Shown here: one piece after another, positions 27,101-34,254 of the stretch
How the letters are laid out: each line of letters opens with the position of its first letter
How positions within the stretch are numbered: the first letter of the stretch is position 1
The notes under the pieces: model-generated
The model's input: the letters and a program-made list of their open reading frames with translations, nothing else
Told to the model about the DNA's origin: nothing
Databases searched by the model: none
Assembly (NCBI RefSeq): GCF_000935025.1
Contig: NZ_CP010836.1
Span: 806,001-870,000 of the forward strand
Reading direction: 5' to 3'
DNA length: 64,000 bases
Origin: Sphingomonas hengshuiensis
GTDB lineage: Bacteria > Pseudomonadota > Alphaproteobacteria > Sphingomonadales > Sphingomonadaceae
Position numbers and translations under genes: made by a program

Positions 27101-30100
27101 CGTCCCCGGTCGCGTTACGGTCCCGCAGGCGCCGGGGCGCAACACCATCTATCCCGAGCTTCCTGCCGGCACCGTGCTGCGCAGGGGTACGAAGCTGCCC
27201 GCCGGAACGGTGTTGCCCGATGGCACCACGCTGTCCGCCGACACCGTGCTGGCGGCGGACCTGGAACTGATCGCCGATACCAGCTTCCCCGGCGAGGTGG
27301 TCATTTCCGGCAAGACCCTGCTTGGCAGCGAGCTGGTATGGGAGATGGCGTCCAACCGGAGCACGGACCCGACCGCGTCGGTCGATCGGGCCATACCGGT
27401 CTCGATCCCCGGCCTGGGCGATGTCGTCGTGAACGTCGTCGTCGGGGGAACCGGCAGCTCCGCCATCACGCTGGCCGACGGACGCTTACTCGGATCCGGA
27501 TTGGTCGAGATGGTCAATGGCGCGATCTATACGGCGGGCGTGGAAGCCGCGCCGGTGGACGGCTTCACGCCGCCGGCGCTGGCTGGTTATGTGAACACCA
27601 ACACCACCGGCTATGTCCTCAATCCGCTTTATGCAGAAAAGGGCGGCGACGTTTCGGTCAATGTCGGCGGATCGATCAACGGCGCCGGCATGCTGATCGA
27701 GAATTTCCGCTGGCTTGCGGATAATGGCGGGACCGCGGCGACGACGCTCTATGGGTACAGCTATTCAGGCAAGGACCCGGACGCGCCGTTCAACAACGTC
27801 GTCCAGCCGAACCAGAATAATTTCGTCGGCCAGACCTCGCTGTCGCTGCTTGTCGATCGCTTCGTGCAGGGCATCGGCGCGCTTGGCGGCGGCGACGTCA
27901 GCATCGTCAGCGGCGGCGATGTCGACAATCTGCTCGTCGCGCTGCCGACCACGGTGCGCGTGTCGGGTGGCAGGTTTGCGGGCGACGCCAAGGAGGTCCA
28001 TTATTCGGGTGGCGGCGATCTGGTGATGGATGTCGGCCGCAATCTGCTCGGCGGCATCGTGATGGTGTCCAAGGGCACCGGGACGATCGACGTGGCTGGC
28101 AGCGTGACCGGCACCGCCGAGCGGACGAGTTCCTATCTCGTCCGGCCTGCCAACCGGAACCTCGCCAACCTGACTCTGGTCGTCGATGACGGCAGCATCG
28201 CGCTTCAAGCCGGCGGCGACGTCGTCCTGCGCGGGATCACCTCGAGCCTGGGCGTGGCCCAGGAACAGCCGCGCTGGCTGGGCTATACCGAGAATACATC
28301 GGCGCGGATCACCTCGCTGGGTGGCGACATCACGATCCTGGGCCAGGAATATCAATATGGCGTTGATATCCTGCCGAGCAAAACGGCCTTTATCGCGACG
28401 GCCGGATCGGTGAATTTCGGTCGGTCGGACCAGCATATGGCGCGGACGATCGTCGATATGTGGGCCGACACCCGGCTCGACATCCTGGCCCAGCAGAACG
28501 TGAATTTCTGGGGAACCGGGGGCGATTATACGGGCGCCGATCTGACCATCGGCTGGGCAGATTCCGAATGGGTGGCGCGCGCCATCAATCCCGGCGGGGG
28601 CAATCTGCAGCCCTTGTTCACTTCGACGATCACGCTGGACCCTGTCAGCGGCAAATGGACGTTCAAACAGGCCGGGCCGGGCTTCGGCATCGACGGCGCG
28701 AACGTGCACAGCGGATCGTCCAGCTACAGCCGCATCTACGCTGCGCAGGGCGACATTATCGGTCGCAGCGCCGCCTCTTATGACCTGAACGCGCAGCGCG
28801 CGCATGGCGGGGCCTTCACCTTTGGCCATGAGACCCGGGTCAAGGCCGGCGGCGATGTCCGCCTGGGCGAGATGATCTTCCTCACCCATGACGGTTCGGA
28901 CGTGCCGGTGATCGAGGCGGGCGGCGCGATCTATCTGCCCAATGCGACGCTGTACGGTCCGGGCCGTTTGTGGGTCCAGGCCGGGGACGAGATCTTCATG
29001 GGCCGCACCGCCGGGGAGGGCATTCGCGCCCGCGAGGCGATCAGCTCGGTCGCGACCGCCGCGCCGCTCAACGGGGGCAGCATCACGATGCTGGCCGGTA
29101 TCGATCAGGCACCCGAATATGAGGCCTTTTTCGATTATTATCTCGATCCGGAGAGCATCGCCGAAGCACCGGCCTGGCTGCGCCAATATTATGTCAAGGA
29201 CGAGCGCGGCCTGGCGGTTTCCACCGATGTCGTGCTCAAGGACGGCACCACCCGCGCGACGGTCTATGCGATCGAGCTGATCAACTATATGCGCGGGCTG
29301 AACGGCGACGCGCTGATCCCGACCACCGTGGCGGACGAGACGAGCGGCAGCCGCGACGTGACGCGGGGCAAGCTGGCCGCGGCGATCGACCCGGCGGAAT
29401 ATGCCGCCGCGCTGGCTGCGTTCGAGGCGCTCGATCCGGTGCTCAAACAGCCGCTCGCGGTGCGCATCCTCAATGCCGAGCTCAAGACCGCGGGCCGCGA
29501 GGCAGTGGGGCGCTCGGACGAGACCGATGGCCGCTTCGAACGCCAGGGCGATCCGACGCGCGGCTATGATGCACTGGGCCGCCTGTTCCCGGGTGCCCAG
29601 CGCAAGCCGGGCGAGGCACTGGCCGCGGGCGAGCATAGCTGGACCGGCGACATCAACATGATCGTCAGCCAGGTGCGCGCCGAAAGCGGCGGCGGCATCG
29701 ATCTGGTGGCGCCCGGCGGTTCGGTGCAGCTTGCCAGCCTGTCGGTGGCGAACACCAATCCCGGCGAGGCGGGCATCGTCACCCAGCGCGGCGGATCGGT
29801 CAACGCGATCGTCAAGGGCGACTATATCGTCAACCAAAGCCGCACGATGACCGCCGACGATGGCGACATCATGATCTGGTCTTCGTTCGGCAACATCGAT
29901 GCCGGGCGCGGGCGCAAATCGTCGCTCTCGGTGCCGCCGGTGGCGTTCCCGATCGACGCTTTCGGCCAGACCCGCGTCCAGCTATCGGGCCTGCCCAACG
30001 GCGCCGGTATCGCGACGCTGGATCAGGTCGACGGCAAACAGGGCGGCGATGTCGACCTCTATGCCTTTAACGGCATCGTCAACGCCGGCGATGCGGGCAT

Positions 30101-30398
30101 CCGCGCCTCGCGCGATCTGTTCGTCGGAGCGATCGAAATCCGCGGGCTCGACAACATCACGGTGGGCGGCCTGACCAATATCGACCTGACCACCGACGAA
30201 GGGTCGGTCGGCGCGCTCAACCTCGAGAATTTCGCACAATCGGCGGAAGACAACGCGCTCGACCGGGCATTCGACATGGCGACCGTGGTCGAGAAGTTGC
30301 GGACGGTGCGTCAGACTATCCTGACCGGTTCGGTGGTCAGCTTCGGAACCGAAGGCTGTGAGGATAGCGATACCGATGGCTGCCGGCGGAATCGCTGA
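18165..30398 (+). CDS. TpsA 1: giant filamentous-haemagglutinin-family exoprotein (DUF3739 type)
   Basis: 4077 residues. A long Arg-rich signal peptide ends SPAAAQQ (about 46). The TPS (haemagg_act) domain follows: ALLDWSRFDV, DWIALNRIF and QNTNGIIFRNGAQIN, where the usual NPNGI is NTNGI (141-145). The body is thousands of residues of short Gly/Asp-rich beta-strands (GGDIxV, GAxIDVSG), expected to form a right-handed beta-helix fibre. A conserved block LLPAEYALTPGGYRITL lies near 1880. A PAGT-rich insert spans about 2907-3031. The DUF3739 region lies near 3800-3925 (LFPGAQRK to IWSSFGNIDAGRG). The only two cysteines I can find are in the last 15 residues (CX7C). ATG at 18165 follows a GAGGAGAT site; ATG at 18129 lacks one. 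Confidence 0.92.
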   Translation: MSYRRRPNVLLSQPLRLGVSRLSRAALATSVSMASLLALAASPAAAQQAGTLPGAQVLQGGRWTGAKLPTVAQGNNGLVMTIEQEQKKALLDWSRFDVAKNEEVVFKQQATDWIALNRIFDVKPSEIAGKITANGQVWLQNTNGIIFRNGAQINAHTILATALPITEEQLDKGLLSGEGIIRGTRADTLFSDLYPVPTIAVAPRPVEGLDPTSWLNPTARPVGGENPTVLDLIARAAIRQAVLRDQNYQGVDGDYLKGYTLGLLNYYDAAQGKTVYYVDYNYVSNGLGDVIESIVSQIDVSKLGDYNYDNFKDPQLFFNGISYQNKPATSALIPQALRDEVAAQIKAQFIDVYAARVATAQQTYNNYIANSRVIVEKGATLRAVSSDPASPGKIMLFGPNVSNAGRLEAHDGQVLIAAGEQIKLSAGQNYTNSVRGGLTANVSAVGVSDSRGSIPGLPYSSALAAVWDDLYLERADEVGMYATNTGEIVADRGSVSMIGANVEQKGSILVTNGVRQRSGSILLQASHGPRNRFGGALTLGENSITRITPDLSSLTGLAADTFAPGKILLAGKDILLDRNSELTSRSGEITIHANAYGSGASGGTSPDAPDDTWSDNGEDEGSFTMRAGARIDVSGLRDVERSVADNVFAVEVRSNEVSGSPKQRDGILVGETVYVDRRVGAGIVDWTGALSGEQRTASQMSTKGGKVQIRATEYAVVDDGATIDVSGGSTKYLEGQVKTTRLEDSSGRFHDISTADGNIKYVGLTETTRIEQGYVEGSDAGSVELLAASARLFGKLKGDVVVGERQQLAAIGLIKAPRMPVGAVGATLVTTAALPKAGSAVLHRGGPEYGAWASRHSIIMRDENAFTGDIWVELTDEDAKDYWEKQTLRLDPGLIGQDWSTYEGEQGEAIQFIEDDFFSGMGEVSLSFGSGHQSETIHSGASIRLQPGGGFTMAGEGGKLTVGNNVSVIAPSGTIAFGGGDGTVIGRGVLLSVAAPWVNDADAPAGTSLGYVDGGSISLLNAELTGPVTLDAGGGGWYKRLSPPTASGPGEFQLVAGKGGGIALGGSAMSLTALLDLADIDLGGLGGGGSLNLVAGGDVMIGVAGGTGAEGVEYLSDTLFDDIGAGSLTLTAGSIDIAQGAKLAFQTGVMSFDGSPIGIATGADLDAVTLSRQRTGGALALLAGRISVAQGALVQVNATGSVSLTGGEIDVAGTIRAQGGAISLRAGEGAGTVHLASTAVLDATGLVQTTKVPGGADGRGFWYDGRIVAGGSVVIDASNAAIDSGALIDVSGTKGLLTVNQPGRYTVVRVNEVIGSDAGSITLDLTGGNVLGTLRGNAGTIYNYAGTLHVTGGRDGTLLGSPGIYDVESILQNLQWSVAEPTPENPLSLVDFYRSNSYWQQELGFGPNAIEDLQFTSMAEFQDFMRAALAPLTLTRPEDVQGALYLDPTLTVSPALPAAGGGKFAVPDGYTPVDAAEFQNSIEFVLRAMAYGPNPDSLSRGSSLHIGATPLKDMKGFDTVSIAGNIKSEHAVELASQRVLNLTGVISGASDMRFTSRNINLGGVLQQGQVLDAAKTGTLTISGETVEFQSKFNVGGFEKVVIEARGDMRGGYGLNQQVVADTGPSTPGVLTTGALVLRAGQIYPTTDGKLEFASSQSIRIERAGASIAPLSAGGLMTFTAPLIEQAGTLRAPFGEIRLNATRVAQTDADGFPIYDDNGEPLFTPGRVELQSGSITSTAADGRTILYGTTFDGQSWYRPQRAEGDVELATPPEKRVSLTGDLIDVQSGAVIDVSGSGDVLGLEFVAGPLGQSNVLEGQGVYAIVPTYGTGVIAPIDPLYNPGQGVAAPGQGVSQDPNATGLSIGDAVWLAAFDGHQAGWYTLLPAEYALTPGGYRITLAEGLVPATATAQQVGDDSFAVLGRRGVLGTTIADQVQSTYRVERGTDVRNRSEYFETYGNSFFSSARFLEGLLRSGNPYNADPRLPTDGGFLTLAANTSLTLDGTILAAGQGGVQGTRGGVVDITSDNIVIAAPGTDVSDLPGYLVLDPNKLSNIAESLLIGGIRRQGAAGLEIVTGQLTREDPGEIRSPEKSVGAENVVIRTNAQNALTGTELLFAANQTVRVESGAVVRATGNGTDAANLAIAPSIPVYVTPWNQSDITPAEDRGGAFLRVSNLGDITVSRTNVISDAGDMIVEAGAILEATDSILLDATQNTLVGDGATIKAGAITAASGLISFGAVPEGTEGLLVSGGTLAGLGQASKLTLKSYSTFDFYGDVALNLTGAVVLDGAALVDRGDAPGTASITAGTLELRNSDAAAQDAIGSGGTLALKARNVVLGEGDFAIAYGATTIDAAERLIFAGQGDNLLDGPLTVRAAQITGDSGAGHEVRVDGAIQLLGNGATAALPAFVTAGALLDFIGDSVEIGGTIQAGSGTVRATATDGDVRLLTGAKIDVAGADVSFFEVQGFLPGGGVQLTSILGDVLVDSGASVNISGGQAGGDAGSLVLSAGRGSATLAGALEAKVASGYRGGSFALTTSTLADFGSLNALLNSSGFSRSRDFAILDGDVTLTGVTRVDALRIVTGTGDIRVASDARIGSDSAKGGSILLASGGNLVIADGAAFDVNAKGTNLRGGSVDLQVATGGSIDVGAAAINVAGTGTGVAGEVRLRAPQMGGDVGVSRWSATVTGGDTQLEAFRVYDLADADGNAANGHLAEIDTALQTSVIGDASAFMTANAANIRTRLNQTGNASFVIVPGIELRSAGDLDLVHNWNLNAARFEGRAGVLTLRAGGDLLINANLSDGFISATPTTDAIAPPAGYELGQPLPAAPADDLTNDRSWSFNLVAGADFGQTNVLSTLAGSDGNIEIGGIVRTGTGDINVAASGDLNYEDASYIRYQGSWTASAPAARITVPAGTPIFDGTVLKPTTYAVKTPDKILQNPVFPAGTVIPVGTILPAGTRMPDGRVVNYTQSLSTPITLTADWSVPGRVTVPQAPGRNTIYPELPAGTVLRRGTKLPAGTVLPDGTTLSADTVLAADLELIADTSFPGEVVISGKTLLGSELVWEMASNRSTDPTASVDRAIPVSIPGLGDVVVNVVVGGTGSSAITLADGRLLGSGLVEMVNGAIYTAGVEAAPVDGFTPPALAGYVNTNTTGYVLNPLYAEKGGDVSVNVGGSINGAGMLIENFRWLADNGGTAATTLYGYSYSGKDPDAPFNNVVQPNQNNFVGQTSLSLLVDRFVQGIGALGGGDVSIVSGGDVDNLLVALPTTVRVSGGRFAGDAKEVHYSGGGDLVMDVGRNLLGGIVMVSKGTGTIDVAGSVTGTAERTSSYLVRPANRNLANLTLVVDDGSIALQAGGDVVLRGITSSLGVAQEQPRWLGYTENTSARITSLGGDITILGQEYQYGVDILPSKTAFIATAGSVNFGRSDQHMARTIVDMWADTRLDILAQQNVNFWGTGGDYTGADLTIGWADSEWVARAINPGGGNLQPLFTSTITLDPVSGKWTFKQAGPGFGIDGANVHSGSSSYSRIYAAQGDIIGRSAASYDLNAQRAHGGAFTFGHETRVKAGGDVRLGEMIFLTHDGSDVPVIEAGGAIYLPNATLYGPGRLWVQAGDEIFMGRTAGEGIRAREAISSVATAAPLNGGSITMLAGIDQAPEYEAFFDYYLDPESIAEAPAWLRQYYVKDERGLAVSTDVVLKDGTTRATVYAIELINYMRGLNGDALIPTTVADETSGSRDVTRGKLAAAIDPAEYAAALAAFEALDPVLKQPLAVRILNAELKTAGREAVGRSDETDGRFERQGDPTRGYDALGRLFPGAQRKPGEALAAGEHSWTGDINMIVSQVRAESGGGIDLVAPGGSVQLASLSVANTNPGEAGIVTQRGGSVNAIVKGDYIVNQSRTMTADDGDIMIWSSFGNIDAGRGRKSSLSVPPVAFPIDAFGQTRVQLSGLPNGAGIATLDQVDGKQGGDVDLYAFNGIVNAGDAGIRASRDLFVGAIEIRGLDNITVGGLTNIDLTTDEGSVGALNLENFAQSAEDNALDRAFDMATVVEKLRTVRQTILTGSVVSFGTEGCEDSDTDGCRRNR

Positions 30399-30472
30399 GC
30401 GACCAAGGACAAGGCGCGGTCCGAGCCGGGCCGCGCCATCATGCTTTCGCCGCCAGCCGACCCGGGCGGCGA

Positions 30473-30511
30473 GCGGGCGGGGTTTTTTACTCCCTTTTCT
30501 TCCCCGCCCGC
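30473..30511 (+). terminator. Hairpin/terminator-like element between tpsA1 and sapC1
   Basis: A perfect 10-base arm GCGGGCGGGG (30473-30482) pairs with CCCCGCCCGC (30502-30511) around a 19-base pyrimidine loop that contains TTTTTT directly after the first arm. A smaller hairpin, GGCGCGG/CCGCGCC (30413-30437), lies just upstream. The arrangement could act as a terminator or as 3'-end protection of the tpsA1 mRNA, reducing read-through to sapC1. Termination strength is a guess. Confidence 0.5.
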
Positions 30512-30538
30512 GAACTTCCCTGATTGAAGGATCAGACC

Positions 30539-31324
30539 GTGTCCAACGCCCTGCCATTGCCGCTCTTCTATCGCGCGCCCCAGGCGCTATCGCTCGAACG
30601 CCACCGGGATTGGCGCCTGAGAATGGGCGATTATCGCTTCGCGGCCCGGACTCCCTATGTCCCGATGGTCATCGGGGAATTCGTTGCCGCAGCGCGCCAC
30701 TATCCGATCCTGTTCGCCGATGCCGAATTGCCTTCGCCGGTGGCGCTGCTCGGGCTCGGCGAGGATAATCTGTTCGTGACCGACGGCGCCTGGACCGAGG
30801 GGATGCACGTCCCTGCCTATGTCCGGCGCTATCCGTTCGGCTTCGTCGCGACGGGCGACACCGAGCAGTTCGCGCTGATCGCCGACACCGCGTCGGAACG
30901 GTTTGCGGATTCGGGTGACGAGGGCGTCGCCCTGTTCGAGGACGGCAAGCCCAGCGCGCTGACGCACCAGGCGCTCGAATTCTGCGAATTCTATCGCCGC
31001 GACGCCGCCGCGACTGCGGCATTCTGCAAGGCGTTGAAGGCAAGCGATCTGCTCGTGTCGCGTCGCGCCGACGTCACGCTGCCGGACGGTCGCAAGCTCG
31101 GCATCGACGGGTTTCTGGTCGTCGACCCCGCCCGGTTCGCGGCACTCGACGATGCGACGATAGTCGCGTGGCACAAGAGCGGCTGGCTGGCGCTGGTTCA
31201 TAGCCACCTCGCCTCGCTCGACCATTTCAATACGCTGCTGGCCCGCCAGAGCGCGCGTACCGAGTCTGCGGACTCGTCACAAAGCAGCGCTAATTTGCCC
31301 GTCGAACACCCTGTCCATTGCTGA
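30539..31324 (+). CDS. SapC-family protein 1
   Basis: About 261 residues, the family's usual size. The SapC hallmark runs from the N-terminus: LPLFYRAPQALS, then PMVIGEFVAAARHYPILFAD, then VPAYVRRYPF; the end has WHKSGWLALVHSHLASL. There is no signal peptide. The family is named after a protein in the Campylobacter fetus S-layer locus, but its biochemical role is unclear. A paralogue follows tpsA in module 2 as well, so SapC is a regular companion of these giant exoproteins. GTG at 30539 follows GAAGGA by seven bases and is preferred over TTG at 30524. Confidence 0.88.
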   Translation: MSNALPLPLFYRAPQALSLERHRDWRLRMGDYRFAARTPYVPMVIGEFVAAARHYPILFADAELPSPVALLGLGEDNLFVTDGAWTEGMHVPAYVRRYPFGFVATGDTEQFALIADTASERFADSGDEGVALFEDGKPSALTHQALEFCEFYRRDAAATAAFCKALKASDLLVSRRADVTLPDGRKLGIDGFLVVDPARFAALDDATIVAWHKSGWLALVHSHLASLDHFNTLLARQSARTESADSSQSSANLPVEHPVHC

Positions 31325-31338
31325 ATGAAAGCCTTGCC

Positions 31339-31908
31339 ATGATCCTTCGTACCATTCTGAGTGCCGCCGCCTTGCTGTCGACCAGCGCTTCTGCCTTCGC
31401 CCAGACTGCCCCGGCAACGGCGCCCGCGGCGCCCACGCTGGGCGGACCGGTCGTCCCCGGCGTGTGCCTGTTGTCTCGCGAGGCGATCTTCGCCAATGCC
31501 CTGATCGGCAAGGCGGCGACGGCCCGCCTCAAAAAGATGGCCGACGACGCCCAGGCCCAGATCGCCGCCGAGCGCGCGCCGCTGGAAGCCGAAGCCAAAG
31601 CGCTCCAGGCCGAAGCCGCCAAGCTCACTCCCGACCAGCGCCGCACCCGCGAACAGGCGCTGTCGGCACGGCTCCAGCCGCTCCAGGCCAAGGCGCAGAA
31701 GCATTCGAGCGAGATCGAGGCCGCGCGCACCCGGGAAATGCAGCAGATCGCCGACCTTGCCCAGCCGGTGATTGCCGCGGCGTACCAGCAGAAAAAGTGC
31801 GGGCTGCTGTTCGATCGGGGATCGGCGCTCGGCGGCAACTTCGCCAACGACCTTACCGCCGATGTCGTGCGCGCGCTCGACGCGAAGAGCGGTAAGAGCG
31901 CGGGCTGA
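31339..31908 (+). CDS. OmpH/Skp-family periplasmic chaperone
   Basis: About 189 residues. A signal peptide ends ASAFAQ. Then come a Pro/Ala linker and the Skp/OmpH fold: a short strand around VCLLSREAIFANALIGKA, a long charged coiled coil (about 60-150; KKMADDAQAQIAAERAPLEAEAKALQAEA) and the closing segment VIAAAYQQKKCGLLFDRG. Skp proteins hold unfolded outer-membrane proteins in the periplasm. It follows sapC1 by 14 bases and may serve the many barrels encoded here (TpsB, porin, TBDR) or the TpsA in transit. A separate housekeeping skp near bamA is likely elsewhere. ATG at 31339 gives the cleanest signal peptide. Confidence 0.8.
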   Translation: MILRTILSAAALLSTSASAFAQTAPATAPAAPTLGGPVVPGVCLLSREAIFANALIGKAATARLKKMADDAQAQIAAERAPLEAEAKALQAEAAKLTPDQRRTREQALSARLQPLQAKAQKHSSEIEAARTREMQQIADLAQPVIAAAYQQKKCGLLFDRGSALGGNFANDLTADVVRALDAKSGKSAG

Positions 31909-32141
31909 CCGCCGATCGCCTGGGCCGTTGCTTCGGCCAGCATCGCTGCTGCGGGCTCTTAAAGCGGCACCCGACCGCATAGTGCCTCGATAATGTCACG
32001 ACATCTCAGATTGATGAAGGAAACTTGAAAAATATGTGTCTTGATCGATGCGGGTTGGGCGCCCGCATTCGTCCTTGTTGGATCGCTACGCTGACACTGG
32101 CCTGAGAGCCCGGCGGATGCGGTCGACAGGGGGACATTATA
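31909..32141. other. Intergenic leader before the S9 peptidase gene
   Basis: A 233-base gap with no credible gene. It holds an imperfect hairpin just after the chaperone gene (CTGGGCCG/CGGCCAG, about 31920-31942), possibly the end of the module 1 transcript. A perfect 7-base inverted repeat ATGCGGG/CCCGCAT (32048-32068) lies upstream of the peptidase. The GGGGG ribosome site is at 32129-32133. No convincing promoter was identified. Confidence 0.4.
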
Positions 32142-34178
32142 GTGCGTCGGACGTTCCGGGGGGAATTCATCACGACTGGCATGGCGCTGGCGATCGCCGC
32201 CGCGGCCTGGGCGGCTTCGCCTCTTGCCGTGGCGCAATCGGTGCCGGGTTCGACCGGGCAATCGGTCGCACCGACACCGCTGCCGATCTCGGCGATCTCG
32301 CGCTACGAGCAGATGACCGCGGCCACGATTTCGCCGGACGGCAAGCATCTCGCCGCACTGGTCGCGACCGACAAGTATAAATGGCCCGTCATCGCGATCT
32401 ACGCGACCGATGACCTGTCAAAGCCTCCGGTGTGGATACCGTCCGAAACGCTGCGGATCGTCGGGGTCGGCTTCTACGGAAACGATCGGATCAGCTTCGT
32501 CGTCGAGGCGCCGGTCATCAATCCGTCGGGCCGTCCGACCATCACCCGCAAGCTCGCGTTCAGCGACCTCGACGGCAAGAATGTTATCGATGGATCGGGC
32601 GCCGCCGGATCGCGCAACAAGGGCGCGCGCGAAAATCAGGAGCGCTATGGCGGGATGGGGTCGAAGACCTTCGTCCGCGATCTCTACAATCCCGATCTGG
32701 TCCTGATCGAACGTTCGGGCGACGCACAGAGCATCGTCGAGCTCAATCTGAAGACCAAGGAATCGCGACTTGTCGCAGAGGCCGGCGCCCGTTCGGTCTT
32801 CCTCGCAGGCGGTGTCGATCTCGCCACCGGCGAACCGCGGATCAAGCTCCAGCTCGATCTGCAGGGCGATAGCCTCCATGCCCGCATGTACATTCGCGAC
32901 GCGAAGACGCGCGCCTGGGTGCGGCACGACCCGCTGAGCTATGCCTTCAAGGACCGGCACAGGATCGAAGTCGCCGGCTATGGCAGCAGTCCGAACGAGC
33001 TCCTCGTGCTCACCAACCGCGGGCGCGACAATGTCGCGGTCTATTCCTATGACATCGCCAACCAGAAGATGTCGGCCGAGCCGCTATACCAGGCGGCGGG
33101 GTTCGATGTCGCAGGGGTGAGTTTCCGCCTCGATCGCGAAAAGAAAGTGACCGAGGTCTCCGGGATCGCGGTCGAAGGGCCGGCGACGACGCAGGTGATC
33201 TTCGATCCGGCCTGGGCGGAGGCGCAGCAAAAGATTCGCGCGCGTTTCCCCGGCAAGAATGTGACGCTGGAGCTCAATCGGGAGAGCCGGACGATGGCCG
33301 TGGTGCGGGTCGACGCGCCCGATCTGCCGCCCGAATATTATTTCTACCGCAACGGTGCTCTGGCGTTGCTCGGCAAGCAGCGCCCGTGGATCGATCCCGC
33401 CACGCTCGGCCATGCCGAATTCATCACCTACACGGCGCGCGACGGGCTCCGCATCCCCGCCTTCGTGACCTATCCGGCCGGATGGACGCCCGCAAAGGGC
33501 CCGGTCCCGCTGGTGGTGATGCCGCATGGCGGCCCGTGGGCGCGTGACGAACTGAGTTGGGACCCGGCGGGCTGGGTACAGTTCCTGGCGACGCGCGGCG
33601 TTGCAGTGATCCAGCCGCAATATCGCGGCTCCGATGGCTGGGGGCATCGCCTGTGGACCGCGGGCGACCGCGAATGGGGCCAGAAGATGCAGGACGACAA
33701 GGACGACGGCGCCGCCTATCTGGTGGCCAAGGGCGTCGCCGATCCCAAGCGCATGGCGATTTTCGGCTATTCCTATGGCGGGTTCGCAGCGATCGCCGCG
33801 AGCGTGCGGCCGAATAGCCCGTATCGCTGCGCGATCGCCGGCGCGGGCGTGGCCAGCATCGAGCGTATCGGTAATTTGTGGGGCGCCGGCCCGATCCAGC
33901 AGGAAGTGCAGGGCTGGACCGTGCGCGGCATGGATCCGATGAAAAACGTCGCCAAGGCGAACATACCGATCATGCTTTACCACGGTGACCATGATCGCCA
34001 GGCTGATACCGAGCATTCTCGCATGTTCTACCGCGCGATGAAGTCGGCCGGAAAGAAAGTAGAGTACCACGAAATACCGGGGATGTGGCACACATTACCT
34101 TGGCATACGGAGTGGCACGAACAAACGCTGACGCTGATTGAGAAGTATCTCAAGAGCGATAACTGCAAAATACTTTAA
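32142..34178 (+). CDS. S9-family prolyl-oligopeptidase-type serine peptidase
   Basis: 678 residues. A signal peptide (about 1-30, ending AVAQ) places it in the periplasm. The middle is a beta-propeller-like region. The C-terminal alpha/beta-hydrolase domain (from about 430) has VVMPHGGPWARD, the nucleophile Ser544 in GYSYGG, an Asp in YHGDHDRQAD (about 618) and a His in GMWHTLPWH (about 650), so the triad is complete. It probably cleaves small peptides. Such peptidases often accompany TBDRs in sphingomonads, and the next gene is one; a shared role in peptide uptake is likely. The GTG start follows GGGGG by eight bases. Confidence 0.9.
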   Translation: MRRTFRGEFITTGMALAIAAAAWAASPLAVAQSVPGSTGQSVAPTPLPISAISRYEQMTAATISPDGKHLAALVATDKYKWPVIAIYATDDLSKPPVWIPSETLRIVGVGFYGNDRISFVVEAPVINPSGRPTITRKLAFSDLDGKNVIDGSGAAGSRNKGARENQERYGGMGSKTFVRDLYNPDLVLIERSGDAQSIVELNLKTKESRLVAEAGARSVFLAGGVDLATGEPRIKLQLDLQGDSLHARMYIRDAKTRAWVRHDPLSYAFKDRHRIEVAGYGSSPNELLVLTNRGRDNVAVYSYDIANQKMSAEPLYQAAGFDVAGVSFRLDREKKVTEVSGIAVEGPATTQVIFDPAWAEAQQKIRARFPGKNVTLELNRESRTMAVVRVDAPDLPPEYYFYRNGALALLGKQRPWIDPATLGHAEFITYTARDGLRIPAFVTYPAGWTPAKGPVPLVVMPHGGPWARDELSWDPAGWVQFLATRGVAVIQPQYRGSDGWGHRLWTAGDREWGQKMQDDKDDGAAYLVAKGVADPKRMAIFGYSYGGFAAIAASVRPNSPYRCAIAGAGVASIERIGNLWGAGPIQQEVQGWTVRGMDPMKNVAKANIPIMLYHGDHDRQADTEHSRMFYRAMKSAGKKVEYHEIPGMWHTLPWHTEWHEQTLTLIEKYLKSDNCKIL

Positions 34179-34254
34179 TTTAGCTGATCAGATGCGCGTG
34201 GCCGGGGCCGCCGCTTCTGCGCCAACGCGCGCGCCAAAAGTTCAGGGGGACACA

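Noticed and set aside
26883..27260. DNA-level tandem repeat or CRISPR-like array
   Set aside because: The repetition is at protein level only (PAGT units); spacing and bases vary, with no constant repeat or spacer pattern.
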